From Azorinus chamasolen (taxonomy: Eukaryota; Mollusca; Bivalvia; Cardiida; Solecurtidae), in contig OY755252.1 of assembly GCA_963576725.1 (NCBI GenBank), positions 44,369,552 through 44,433,551 on the forward strand: DNA of 64,000 nt, in the 5' to 3' direction. The notes beneath the pieces are model-generated. The model saw nothing but the letters and a program-made list of their open reading frames with translations, was not told the DNA's origin and searched no databases. How positions within the stretch are numbered: the stretch's first letter is position 1; each line of letters opens with the position of its first letter. Made by a program: the position numbers and the translations under genes. Below, one piece after another: positions 44,797 to 54,086 of this stretch.

Positions 44797-45559
44797 ACAG
44801 GGTTAAAAGTATATCCATACACATACAGTAAAACAATTGCTGCCATGGTCGATTAATTACATACGGTTAAAAGATAGTCGCCGATATCAGGATTTGTATT
44901 CCATCAAATGCTGTAGAATGAAAAAGTCAAAAACTCTGCTTATCGGAAACTGTAAGTATGATTTTAAGAGAAAATATATTATTTAACCATCTAACAAATT
45001 CCCGAAAATTAATTTCATACAACAAAACGCTTCCAAGGATGCCTTGGGGAGGGATATTTTTCCATATAAAGCAAGGTGGGTGATACGGCCACAATTTACG
45101 TTCTTGATCAATAAATATGTCAACAAAAACTCACTCCCGGTGCCGTGGTTATCAAGTGTTTATCAGATACTTGAGAATAAATCCATACTTAAACTCACAC
45201 TTTTGAAACCTCGGAGTCATTTTACCCCGTGACTGCTGTCCAGGAACCATCTACAGAAAAAGACCTCTAAATCGGACGTTTAATTTAGTATAAATATCGG
45301 TCTTGTACACAGATGGCAGCTTAATGCAGGGTGAAAGCCACGCAGAAAGCTCCTCTAGCAGCTGCCTGTATGACGTTCGCCCTGCATTAAGCTGCCACCT
45401 GCCCGTCTCTTCTATAGTTCCAGTTTAGAGGGGTCTACTGTACATATCCGTAATGCGGTACCACGTGATCTGAAGCTATTTATTACATATTTCAAAACTA
45501 CGCGTGTTAATTTGCATTCAAGGTAACTCAGAGTTGCATGTGTTTTAGCTTTTACCTAA
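44797..45559. repeat. Unique sequence and a P5 copy
   Basis: P5 at ~45250-45440 (GACCTCTAAATCGGACG, AGCTTAATGCAGGGTGAAAG, CGCCCTGCATTAAGCTGCCA, GAGGGGTCTACTGTA). The 44800-45240 interval has no recognised gene. Confidence 0.5.
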
Positions 45560-45815
45560 TAGAGACGCCTTGCAACCCAGCCCGCCTTGTAACCCAGCCC
45601 GCCTTGCAACTCAGCCCGCCTTGTAACCCAGTCCTCCTTGCAACCCAGCCCGCCTTGTAACCCAGCCCGCCTTGGAACCCAGCCCGCCTTGCAACCCAGC
45701 CCGCCTTGTAACCCAGCCCGCCTTGCAACCCGCCTTGCAACCCAGCCCGCCTTGCAACCCAGCCCGTTACAAAACCCAGCCCGCCTTGCAACCCAGCCCG
45801 CCTTTTAATTCATGT
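45560..45815. repeat. 17-bp minisatellite (CCTTGCAACCCAGCCCG)
   Basis: About 14-15 copies, alternating between CCTTGCAACCCAGCCCG and CCTTGTAACCCAGCCCG. The minus-strand frame gives a Gly/Ala/Arg-rich repeat with no start or flanking exons, so it is treated as non-coding. Confidence 0.85.
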
Positions 45816-46295
45816 ACTAATGACATAATGACTATCTATTAATAAAATGTTAATAATGGCATATGTTCATTGGAATATTTGGTAATGATAGAAATTTAAG
45901 AGTCAGCTCTATTATAATTTCATAAGCACGCTAAGCAGATCCTGATCAGACGGGTCATACAGGAGATGTCTGGTTTGGGTCTGATCTGTTTGTAAAGGCG
46001 TGAATAAAGCGTTTGTATGAGGGACCGTTAACTCCCTTGAACAGAAGAAGACCAAGACCGCACGGTTCCGGGAGCGTCAGGTGTCCTCTGCTTATGGAGA
46101 TAGATTGATTAGAAATTACAGTTTTCCTTGTGACCAAAACATGGTTTGTTCAAATACCATCATAGAAATTAAATTTGACTAGTAAGTACTAATATTGGCA
46201 CATTCCCTTACATAAATATTTATTAGATACAGGCATGCTTTCCCATATTTGACCAAATGAGTGACTAAGGATCAGCATGACCCTCTTATTCATCG
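45816..46295. other. P1 fragments, no gene
   Basis: A degenerate P1 core at 45930-45985 (GATCCTGATCAGACGGGTCA ... GGTTTGGGTCTGATC). The rest is AT-rich. Confidence 0.4.
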
Positions 46296-46510
46296 TACAG
46301 TAAAATCTCTCTATAACGACCATTAAAGTACATCAAATATTTTATGTTGAAGGCAGGTGGATGCTTAAATCAAGGTGAAAGTAAAACAGAACGCTCCTAT
46401 AGGAGCTAGGAGCGTTCTGTTTTACTTTCACCTTGCTTTAAGCAACCACCTGCCCAAAACACCAACTAATGAACACACTTTAGTGGTCGTTATAGAGAGG
46501 TTTTACTGTA
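46296..46510 (+). mobile_element. P5 MITE, complete
   Basis: TA CAGTAAAATCTCTCTATAAC to TATAGAGAGGTTTTACTG TA, with perfect 20-bp TIRs. The hairpin GGTGAAAGTAAAACAGAACG|CTCCTATAGGAG|CTAGGAGCGTTCTGTTTTACTTTCACC has a symmetric variant tip. Confidence 0.85.
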
Positions 46511-46790
46511 TATGCCAACCTGAAACAGCAGCCGGGTCTTGGCAACTTGCGACTGCTGTCCAATACTGGTGTCTCTCTGTTATTTCATACATCGTGACAT
46601 GAAGCTATAACTGGTTTCATAATACACGTGTTTTGTTTTGTTCAAGGAGGCATACTTTAAGGTTTACATATATTAAACTTTATTTTGAAACCAACCCTTT
46701 TGCGGCTTAATCGCAAGTGGTTCATATTTGCACACGGCCTGTATCCGAGTAATCCCGCGTCTCACCAGGATCCAATCTGTTTAACCCTTT
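46511..46790. other. P2 relic
   Basis: GGCTTAATCGCAAGTGG ... CGTCTCACCAGGATCCAATC near 46735-46790 looks like half a P2 copy. Confidence 0.4.
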
Positions 46791-47032
46791 CCCTCATATA
46801 AACGCATTTTCACGCATTTGCAAACAGAGTAGACCCATATCAGACGGCTCCTAAAGGGAGCCGTCTGATCAGGGTCTGCTCTGTTTACTTTTGACACGAT
46901 ATAGATCTAACTTTTTTAAGAGCAAAACATTCCATTGAAAAGTTTTATATTATAAAACTTGAGCTAATAAATATTCATGCTGTCATTATTTTTTACCTGG
47001 ATATAGAACAGGGAAAGGGTTACTACTGGGTC
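46791..47032 (+). mobile_element. P1 MITE, well preserved
   Basis: TTAACCCTTTCCCTCATATA to GAACAGGGAAAGGGTTA. Core GTAGACCCATATCAGACGGC|TCCTAAAGGGA|GCCGTCTGATCAGGGTCTGC. The interior shows no A-to-G excess. Confidence 0.75.
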
Positions 47033-47929
47033 AATAGTCTTTCAACAGCTTGATCGAATCGGAAGTAATCTTATTCTCACCAGAGTTAATAAATATTCAT
47101 CTAAAAGAATATGACACTATACACAGTACTAGCTGATTTTGTATAATGGATTATAAATTCAAGAGAGGGTAATTTTGGTGGGACAGACACTCGCAACATC
47201 AACCTAAGATGTCTGGCTTTAAGAATCAGTCAACTTTTGTTAGCTAAAAGCACCAATTTGTCACCCCGAAAAACAAGGATTGACCAGTTGTTGTCATTTT
47301 ACCTCAGCCCCATAATGACATGTCCGTCCGAGTGTTCAACCTATCATTAATGCCGGTCTTTAAGACGTTTGACATCTTAATGTAGAATTAAAAAAGTTAT
47401 ACAGAATGCTCCCAGAGGAGCTTTCCGTGTGACTTTCAAACTGCCCTAAAATATCTTAATTCTAATTTTCTAAGTGTACGGCTTAAAGGCAGATGTATTT
47501 TGTCAGATCAGGTCAAACATAATTCCATCCGGCGAGTACTTGTTTAATGTCACAGTGAGCCAAGGGGGCTAATTGGTCTGTTGAGATAAAAAAAAATACT
47601 TAGTGACCTCTCCCTGCTGATACAGAAAAAATAAAGAAAAACAGCAGTTTGCTGTACAAAGATCGATGCAGCATGGGCAATCGTTATTATATGAAAACGT
47701 TTGTTTAAATCAAGCGCACACTCAACTTTGTAAAACGGAATAGATTTTTCAGTCAACGTTACTTTAAAATGCTCTTCTGCATAATTATGGAAATAAGTGG
47801 CATGCATGCATTAATGAAGACCTTGTCTGTTTAAAGGTAACATTTATATTAAAACCATCATACGTTTATTCAAGTCAGCATTCTCTTCAGAACATATTTG
47901 TCAACATTATGGTACAATTTTTATCACCG
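47033..47929. other. No gene seen
   Basis: AT-rich interval with a P5 relic (47340-47450). Minus-strand frame 47550-47807 is not supported by any motif. Confidence 0.4.
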
Positions 47930-48279
47930 GTCACGTGACACAAGCAGTTGTTTATTTTTAACCGTAGCTGATTTTTAAGTTATTTATGTGAATTGGATCG
48001 CTTTATACGTCTGTTTTTTGTGGATTCATGTTGGATATTGAATCAACTCATGTGAGTAATTGACAGTTTGAGAAATATTGGACAGATTTTGCTTTTGTAA
48101 GGCTTATTGAAATTATTGGCAAGTTGAGAAGTGCTCACGAGAAAGTCCGTGCAGAGAGTCCATATATACGGTGTGAATATTACGGAAAAGTTAGTGACAC
48201 GGCCACCGTTCATATTGAGCGGAAATACTGTAACGATCCGAACGGTTAGTAAATCGGTTGGAAAGGCCTGTAAAGTGAT
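47930..48279 (+). promoter_or_regulatory. Probable 5' UTR of the LINE
   Basis: Sequence from about GGTCACGTGACACAAGC onward is more GC-rich than the MITE-laden DNA before it and runs without repeats to the ORF1 start at GTGATATGACC. I infer that it is the LINE 5' UTR with internal promoter. Its exact start cannot be fixed. Confidence 0.35.
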
Positions 48280-49266
48280 ATGACCACAGCCACACCTTCC
48301 GTTTCAATTCAGAGGAAGAGGGTCCTTTCATCGCCGCTTGAAGAAAGTGATCAGAAAAAGCAGGTGTTATCTGACTCCACGGACTCCTTCCCTGTTTTGC
48401 CTGATTTGCCAGACCCTGGTCCCCTCTCACTTTCGGACGGTCTAGTAACACCTGACGCTATGCAATCTGATATTAAAGATATGTCGGAAGGCAGTCCGCC
48501 TTCTGTTGCTGCAATTTCCGACGTGCAGCGGAACATTTCGCTGGGTCTTGGCGACTGTAAAGCCATAGCCGCAGCTATGAAAGATTCTTTTAGAGAGGAG
48601 TTGCAGTCCTTGGTCAAGGAATTCGTCTCAGAGTACGTGAAGGGGATTGTTGATGGTGTTCTGAAAGGTCTTGACCAGCGCATCGCGGATCTCGAGGAGC
48701 AAAATGGTGCACTGGTTAAAGAAAATGGTGAACTTCGGTCCAGAATCGTTGTGCTGGAGCGATCTGTCGACGATCAGGAACAATACAGTAGGCGAAATTG
48801 CCTCCGTATCACTGGGGTACCGGAAAAGGGATCCTCACCGACGACTGATGCCTTTGTAGTAAAGATATGTGAGGACCTTGACCTTCCAGTTTCTTTGAAA
48901 GACATTGACAGGTCAAATCGCGTGGGGAACCCTGAGAAGTCCGACAAGAGGCCTATAATCGTGAAATTCGCGACTTATCGCTCACGGCAGCTTGTATATA
49001 AAGCCAGGACAAAGCTAGGGGATGCTGGCTATAGTGAGGTTTTCGTAAACGAAGACCTCACTAAAGCCAGAAACACCTTGCTTTATCATGCACGGCAACT
49101 AGTTAGGAATGGTAAGGTTGACGGTGCTTGGTCATCTGATGGGGTAATCCTCGTGAAAGACTTTAAAGGTATTGTCCATAGGATTGTGAGCAGAAATGAC
49201 TTGCAGATATTTGAATCTGGTCCTAAGAGTGCCGATCCTCAGACCGAAGTCAAGTCTGCTGCCTAG
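48280..49266 (+). CDS. LINE ORF1 protein, coiled coil and RRM-like
   Basis: 328 residues. This is the RNA-binding chaperone-type ORF1 product found in many APE-type LINEs, thought to coat the element RNA and help its integration. Residues 1-80 are Ser/Pro/Asp-rich and look disordered. Residues ~95-160 form heptads (LDQRIADLEEQNGALVKENG, then ELRSRIVVLE) typical of a trimerising coiled coil. The turn SVDDQEQYSRRNCLRITGVP at ~152-171 is the classic entry to the RRM-like domain of L1/CR1 ORF1 proteins. It continues through DRSNRVGNPEK and RPIIVKFATYRSR to ~230. A basic C-terminal domain with VFVNEDLTKARNTLLYHARQ follows to ~305. No frameshift or stop breaks the frame, so this half of the element looks intact. 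The start at 48280 is the first ATG of the open frame. No zinc knuckle or esterase motif is seen. Confidence 0.85.
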   Translation: MTTATPSVSIQRKRVLSSPLEESDQKKQVLSDSTDSFPVLPDLPDPGPLSLSDGLVTPDAMQSDIKDMSEGSPPSVAAISDVQRNISLGLGDCKAIAAAMKDSFREELQSLVKEFVSEYVKGIVDGVLKGLDQRIADLEEQNGALVKENGELRSRIVVLERSVDDQEQYSRRNCLRITGVPEKGSSPTTDAFVVKICEDLDLPVSLKDIDRSNRVGNPEKSDKRPIIVKFATYRSRQLVYKARTKLGDAGYSEVFVNEDLTKARNTLLYHARQLVRNGKVDGAWSSDGVILVKDFKGIVHRIVSRNDLQIFESGPKSADPQTEVKSAA

Positions 49267-49749
49267 TTGAATCGTTATGTGACATTTCATTATGCTCACT
49301 TAAGTACTTCGCTCCTTCAGTTTTAGCCTGGCTGGTTAATGTTTTCGGTAACTGAGTAGTTCAGTTTCGAAGCGGACCTATTTTAGCGTTTCGTTTACAG
49401 GAAATGGTTGGGATGTCGGGCTGTTCGGACCCTACTGAGACGCCGAGTTACTCGGCGTTTCGTCTGGATCCAATCAGCTTGCAATTGGGATTAAAGGCTG
49501 GACGCCACCGGCTTTTTGTCAATCTGGTGTATTCAACTCCGTTATGGCTTTTGTCATGCAGATAGGATCCTGTTCTGACGCAGCTTTTATGCGCCTGATC
49601 CGGATAATACATGCCTCATTCGCTTTTTTCTGTCCGAACGTCGTTGCTTAGCTACCGCTCCGCTGTTGTCATGTACAGGTATATGCATACCGGGGAACCC
49701 GTTTCTATTTATAGTTTAACTGCCTATGTCCTACCTACGAAGAGCGATG
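49267..49749 (+). other. Start of the inter-ORF region
   Basis: TAG of ORF1 is followed by AT/GT-rich sequence. A weak P2-type core (GACGCCGAGTTACTCGGCGT) lies at 49437-49475. No protein-coding potential. Confidence 0.45.
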
Positions 49750-50114
49750 TACAGTGCTCCCTCCCTACAACGGCCCTCTCATTAACGATTCCCTCCTTAC
49801 AACAACGCTTGTCACTGTTTCCGAAACAACAAGGATCCAGAAACAACTTTTTCCCTCGTATTTTCTTTATGCCTCCATCAAACCCTATAGTGTGACCACT
49901 CTTTAGAATCGTCACTTTGTGACGATTCTAAAGAGTGGTCACAACATAGGGTTTGATAGAGGCATAACGGTTTTAGTTCTCGAAATACACTTTATCTGTG
50001 GATCTGCAAACAAGCTAATTGTGTTTGATTTTCCCTCCCTATAACAACTCCCTCTGAACAACACATACAATCTTCGTATCCCAAAGGGTGTCGTTGTAGA
50101 GAGGGAGCACTGTA
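49750..50114 (+). mobile_element. P6 MITE, complete
   Basis: TA CAGTGCTCCCTCCCTACAAC to GTTGTAGAGAGGGAGCACTG TA. The interior has the hairpin AACCCTATAGTGTGACCACT ... AGTGGTCACAACATAGGGTT around CGTCACTTTGTGACG. It shows no A-to-G excess, so it probably inserted after the surrounding copies were mutated. Confidence 0.8.
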
Positions 50115-50415
50115 GTACTGTGATATTTAAGGAAATGTAGATTTGCATTGAAGCCTTTATTTTGTTATTGAAGTGTTGACTGGACTCAAGCATGTGGTGT
50201 CCATTCTATAAACATGGGTTAAACTCTCGTGAAATGATTGACTGACTAGTACCAGATTTCTTGGATGCCGAGCTACTTGATTACTGATCTGGATCCAACT
50301 GTTTGCTGCATATGAATTCAGCAGTTCGGTAGGATAATGGCTACAATGCAAAACCGTGTTTCCCGCGATGTAGACTGTGTAGATTGTTCTATGCTGAGTA
50401 ATCTGTCTATAGCTA
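50115..50415. other. Inter-ORF spacer
   Basis: A weak P2 relic (GATGCCGAGCTACTTGAT, GGATCCAACTGTTTGC) at 50260-50310. No gene. Confidence 0.4.
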
Positions 50416-50700
50416 TTTCACTCATGTAAACGTATTTTCACGCGTGTGCAATCAGAGTAGGCCCAGATCAGACAGCTCCTGTAGGAGCCGTCTGATCAGG
50501 GTGTGCTCTGTTAATTGAAATTTGAAATGGACATAGAACAGGGTGTGCTCTGTTTGTTAATTGAATTAGATAGATCCGTTCCTATACTTTGTAAAGGTGG
50601 CTGCATTGTTCCGCCTTCCATATTTCATTAGAACTATTCTGTACATGAATATTCTATAGGTATTGAAATTTGCGGTGGACATAGAACAGGGAAAGGGTTT
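50416..50700 (+). mobile_element. P1 MITE with A-to-G-biased changes
   Basis: Compared with P1 copies elsewhere, CATATAAACG reads CATGTAAACG, ACGCATTTGC reads ACGCGTGTGC, GTAGACCC reads GTAGGCCC and GGCTACAATG reads GGCTGCATTG. Several A-to-G and few G-to-A differences are seen. A short internal duplication (GAACAGGGTGTGCTCTGTTT) follows the core. Confidence 0.6.
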
Positions 50701-50820
50701 AAACACTGTGATCACTAAGAGCTAGTGGTTAATTGATGCGGGCGGGAATAGTGCGGAGAGCCCCTAGGTCGGCTCTCCGCAACGCTTCTCCCTGCGTTAA
50801 ACTCCTAATTACATATAATC
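50701..50820 (+). repeat. P5-like hairpin with G/C-converted arms
   Basis: TGCGGAGAGCCCCTA / GGTCGGCTCTCCGCA corresponds to the usual TGCAGAAAGCTCC / GGAGCTTTCTGCA. A has become G on the left arm and T has become C on the right at matching positions, so pairing is kept. Confidence 0.6.
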
Positions 50821-51185
50821 CCACGTAGGTTTTACCGTACTCACAGCTGACATGGTGATCGAGGTTATACAGTTAAGTTGAACGTCATTGAATTAACTCT
50901 TTCCCTGTTAAACATTCAAGTAAGAAATCATGGCGTCATGATTATTTAGTTGTCGATTCTTTTTCATAATGGAAAACTGTTTGCTTTGACAATAAATGTT
51001 AAATCGGGTCTGCAACACGTCGAAAGCAAATATAGCAGACCTGATCAGACGGCTCCTATAGGAGCCTTTTGATATTGGTCTACCCTATATGCGAATGGGT
51101 GAAAAAGAATTTATATTGATGGAAAGGTTTTAGCGATATTAGTATGGGTTCTGACAGACAGTGAGGACCCTGACCGTAAGTTTCC
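50821..51185. repeat. TGACGTCA-type and P1 relics
   Basis: AAACATTCAAGTAAGAAATC then ATGGCGTCATGATTATTTAG (50910-50950) is a degenerate copy of the CRE-like palindrome. A P1 core lies at 51035-51090. Confidence 0.5.
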
Positions 51186-51404
51186 TTAGGTACGGTAGGG
51201 CCCCGCTGGTGCGACCACCTGAAGGAGGTATAATTCTGGGTGCTAGATGCAGGTGGTGGCTTAATGCAGAACAGGAGTAATGCAGAAAGCTCCTAGAGGA
51301 GCTTTCTGCATTGCTTTTGTCCTGCATTGAGCAGCCACCTGTTTATAAAGACAGCCATGTTTATTCATTTAGTGGTCGCATTGGATGGGTTCTGCTGTTC
51401 TATG
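51186..51404 (+). mobile_element. P5 MITE, A-to-G hypermutated
   Basis: Co-linear with 10669-10877 over ~205 bp. By eye about 18 positions change A to G and about 2 G to A. Examples: CAGTAAAACC to CGGTAGGGCC, GCTAATGCG to GCTGGTGCG, CCTAAAAGAGG to CCTGAAGGAGG, ACAAAAG to ACAGGAG. The central AGCTCCTAGAGGAGCT is untouched. Confidence 0.75.
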
Positions 51405-52442
51405 GTCGGGCTCCTCACTGCATATATCGAAAACGTTGGTTTGAGATCTACATTGTAACGAATGTTTAGTCTAGCACCATTCAAAAGATACCTTAGTGCG
51501 TTAGTACTTGACTGGACATTTTCCTATCGACTTAGGCCCGTCCGTTTTAATACCGTATAACGGGATAAATTATTTGTGTTCCAACAGCTTGTGCACTCCG
51601 TGTATCGGGTAGGAAGTTACCATTCATAAGTCTGCAAACTAACTGGTATAAACAGAGATCTATAAGTAATGCAACAGTTTACTTTTGGATGAATGTTAAT
51701 CTCTGTTTTGGCCAGTTGGCGTGTATTTCATGTAAGAGTAATTAATGAAACATAAAAATGAATGTTGCTTCATGTAAAATCGATTCTAATTGTGTCTATT
51801 TTGTCGAATTGTATTGTGCACCCTGGTGCACTTGTACACTACTTGAATATTGAATTGTGCTCGATAGTATTATAATGTTAACCTTTTACCTGCTGTTAGA
51901 GACATACTGGTAAGCACGGTAGATCCGATCTGACGACTCCTGTAGGAACAGGCTGAGCACGAGCTGTATTGTCTGCACAGAATAATATTGATATGGTCCT
52001 GTCACGACCAGAATATTATATATATATATATATAAGCTAAACCTGTTAATAATGGAATAGTTTGGCTGTGGCGGGGACCATGAATTAGAACTATTTAATT
52101 ACGCGAGTTAGCACTGTAGACCCTATTCTTGGGCTCATGCAGGAGTCGTCTGGTTTGGTTCTGCTTTAGGTGTAACAAGGCAGAAAAGCGTATACATGTA
52201 TATGACGAATACATATTGAAAGTGTGTACTGTGCACCTTCGATGCCGAAAATCTGGCATACTAAGTGGTTGTAAGACCAAATTATGTTTAGCATGAACGT
52301 ACTTTTGAACAACTCTGATGTCCTGTATTTCTATTTCTATATTAGTGTGATAGATGGAATCTCAGATCGGGTTATTTTGTTATGACTTTTTTTTACATGC
52401 ATGGATTGATAACATTTGGGTACTGGCATGCGACATCTAGTT
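51405..52442. other. Inter-ORF spacer with relics
   Basis: AT/GT-rich with P1 relics at ~51890-51960 and ~52115-52200 (CAGGAGTCGTCTGGTTTGGT with A-to-G changes) and a (TA)n run at 52018-52034. No gene. Confidence 0.4.
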
Positions 52443-52688
52443 GACCCTTTCATTAATGTGGACGCATTCTCGCGTGTTTTCAGGCAGAGTAGACCCAGAT
52501 CAGACGGCCTGTGAGAGTCGTCTCATTAGGGTCTGCTCTGTTTGCTAATAGAATTTGAAAGATCTGTTTCTTTATTTTCCGAACTGGTTGCAAATTGCCG
52601 GTTTGCATTTTCGTTTTGACAGATTGCCCACGGATATTCTGAAGGCGCTAAACTTTGGAATAAAGTGGAACAGGAAAGGGTTAGGCCA
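52443..52688 (+). mobile_element. P1 MITE, A-to-G biased
   Basis: TTGACCCTTTCATTAATG to GAACAGGAAAGGGTTAG. Compared with 3181-3415, TTAA has become TTGA/TTAG at the ends, TATAAACG reads TGTGGACG and TTGCAAACAG reads TTCAGGCAG. The core keeps GTAGACCCAGATCAGACGGC. Confidence 0.65.
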
Positions 52689-53011
52689 GACTTCACTTGT
52701 GCACACATGTATCTTTTGTTACCACATTGAACAACCTTGTATTTCGTTTCGACAAGGTTTTTACACCTAAGTATGCCATTGAGGAGTGATGTCGTTAAGT
52801 GGTAACAAAGAGGCTCTGATCTCAACTTGTATCTGGCTTAGCGTTCTTAGAAATTCTTGCACTTCGTTTCAGCAAGAATTTAACAGAAAAGGAACGCTTC
52901 AAGGCTAGATTTTGTACTGAACGCATCTTTTATGTTCTGAATTTTGTTAGTATCATGATACTTAAAAGTTATACTCTATCAACAGCCACTTTTGCACAGG
53001 TCTAAGGAAAA
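52689..53011. other. Inter-ORF spacer
   Basis: Contains a direct repeat of TTTCG(A/G)CAAGGTTTTTAC / TTTCAGCAAGAATTTAAC type (52735-52770, 52855-52885). No gene. Confidence 0.4.
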
Positions 53012-53262
53012 TTAACCCTTCGCTTGATGTCCACGTAAATATACCTACCTGTAGGTAGTGGGGACCCAGCTGAGACAGCTCCTGCAGGAGCTGTCCCATC
53101 AGGGTCTGCACTATTTACAAGTTGACTGTGCAACCAATGCACATCAGAGCAGTGATTGCACAGCGATGTTCTTGTACACAGTGAAGATATGTGTGATTGT
53201 ACAGCAGGGCATGGGTAAAGAAGGAGAAATGTGTTTTAAAAAATCATCGAGCGAAGGGTTAA
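53012..53262 (-). mobile_element. P3 MITE in reverse orientation, A-to-G hypermutated
   Basis: TTAACCCTTCGCTTGATG to GAGCGAAGGGTTAA. Against the reverse complement of 28328-28570, about 12 plus-strand A-to-G changes and about 1 G-to-A are seen (TGTAAATAGTAAAGAC to TGTAGGTAGTGGGGAC; ATATATGTAATTATACAAC to ATATGTGTGATTGTACAGC). Confidence 0.75.
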
Positions 53263-54086
53263 GTGGGTCGTGCTTAAGCTTAGCAGTACATGTATCTTTT
53301 ATAGCGGACTAGGTTGTGTCCCCTGGTTACAGGTACACGTTGCATGTATTCGTATTACTTTTTATCACATAATCTGCCGTGTGGGAGTGCCGAAACAGAG
53401 CGATGTAAATTGCGGAAATGCGCTTGTGCACTTTTTTGCAAATAGGCGGTTTGAATCAGGCTGTAACGACACTGTAAACAATGGCCGAAGCAGCCATCAG
53501 ATATAGTTTATTTCACCTTCTATGGCACTTTAAGGGTTGTGTGATAAAAAGAATTCTGCATTCGTGTTCATTGTATGTAGTTTTTCGTGGGTACCGTCTG
53601 CTAAGCCTTGAATTTCTGGGCAAGTTTATGTGAGTCAAATTAGTCCCTCTATCGTAAATATGGCTTGATCTTAGGTGGGTTACCCCTACAGAATGTGTTT
53701 CGATTCCATATGTGTTGGGTATTAATGAGACGCTGAGATAACTTGACGTCTAGTCTAAAGCCAACCCGTTTGCAACAGTAGTCACCGTTTTCGCATTGAT
53801 AGTATTTAGGTTAATATTCTGTCCATATCATCCATTGTTTGCAATATGTATATTTCCGAATCCCTCAAAACAGAACGCTTATTCTTATCATGTTTAAGTT
53901 TCAGTTTTGTTTATTTACAATTTCTCATATGTGTTTTTTCCTTTACATTTCTCCTTCGGTCTCAGTTAATATGGAACGAGAGCGCGGACTGTGGCGGTAT
54001 ACTTGGACAAACGTGTTTCACATTGCTCTGTTGTACGACTGGCTGATGGTATTAAACGAATTTTTGTTGTTTCTCTGTGAGGTCAC
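53263..54086 (+). other. Inter-ORF sequence before ORF2
   Basis: A P2 relic is at ~53705-53790 (TTAATGAGACGCTGAGATAA). Overlapping open frames at 53839-54090 and 53846-54046 may be parts of an ORF2 leader but have no recognisable domain. Confidence 0.4.

Noticed and set aside
45552..45791. Gly/Ala-rich repeat protein
   Set aside because: A 17-bp unit read on the minus strand gives this by default; no flanking gene structure.
48351..48683. Minus-strand frame opposite ORF1
   Set aside because: Shadow of the ORF1 coding strand with no motif of its own.
50416..53262. CpG deamination or APOBEC-type editing as the source of the changes
   Set aside because: The excess is A-to-G on the plus strand; those processes give C-to-T or G-to-A.
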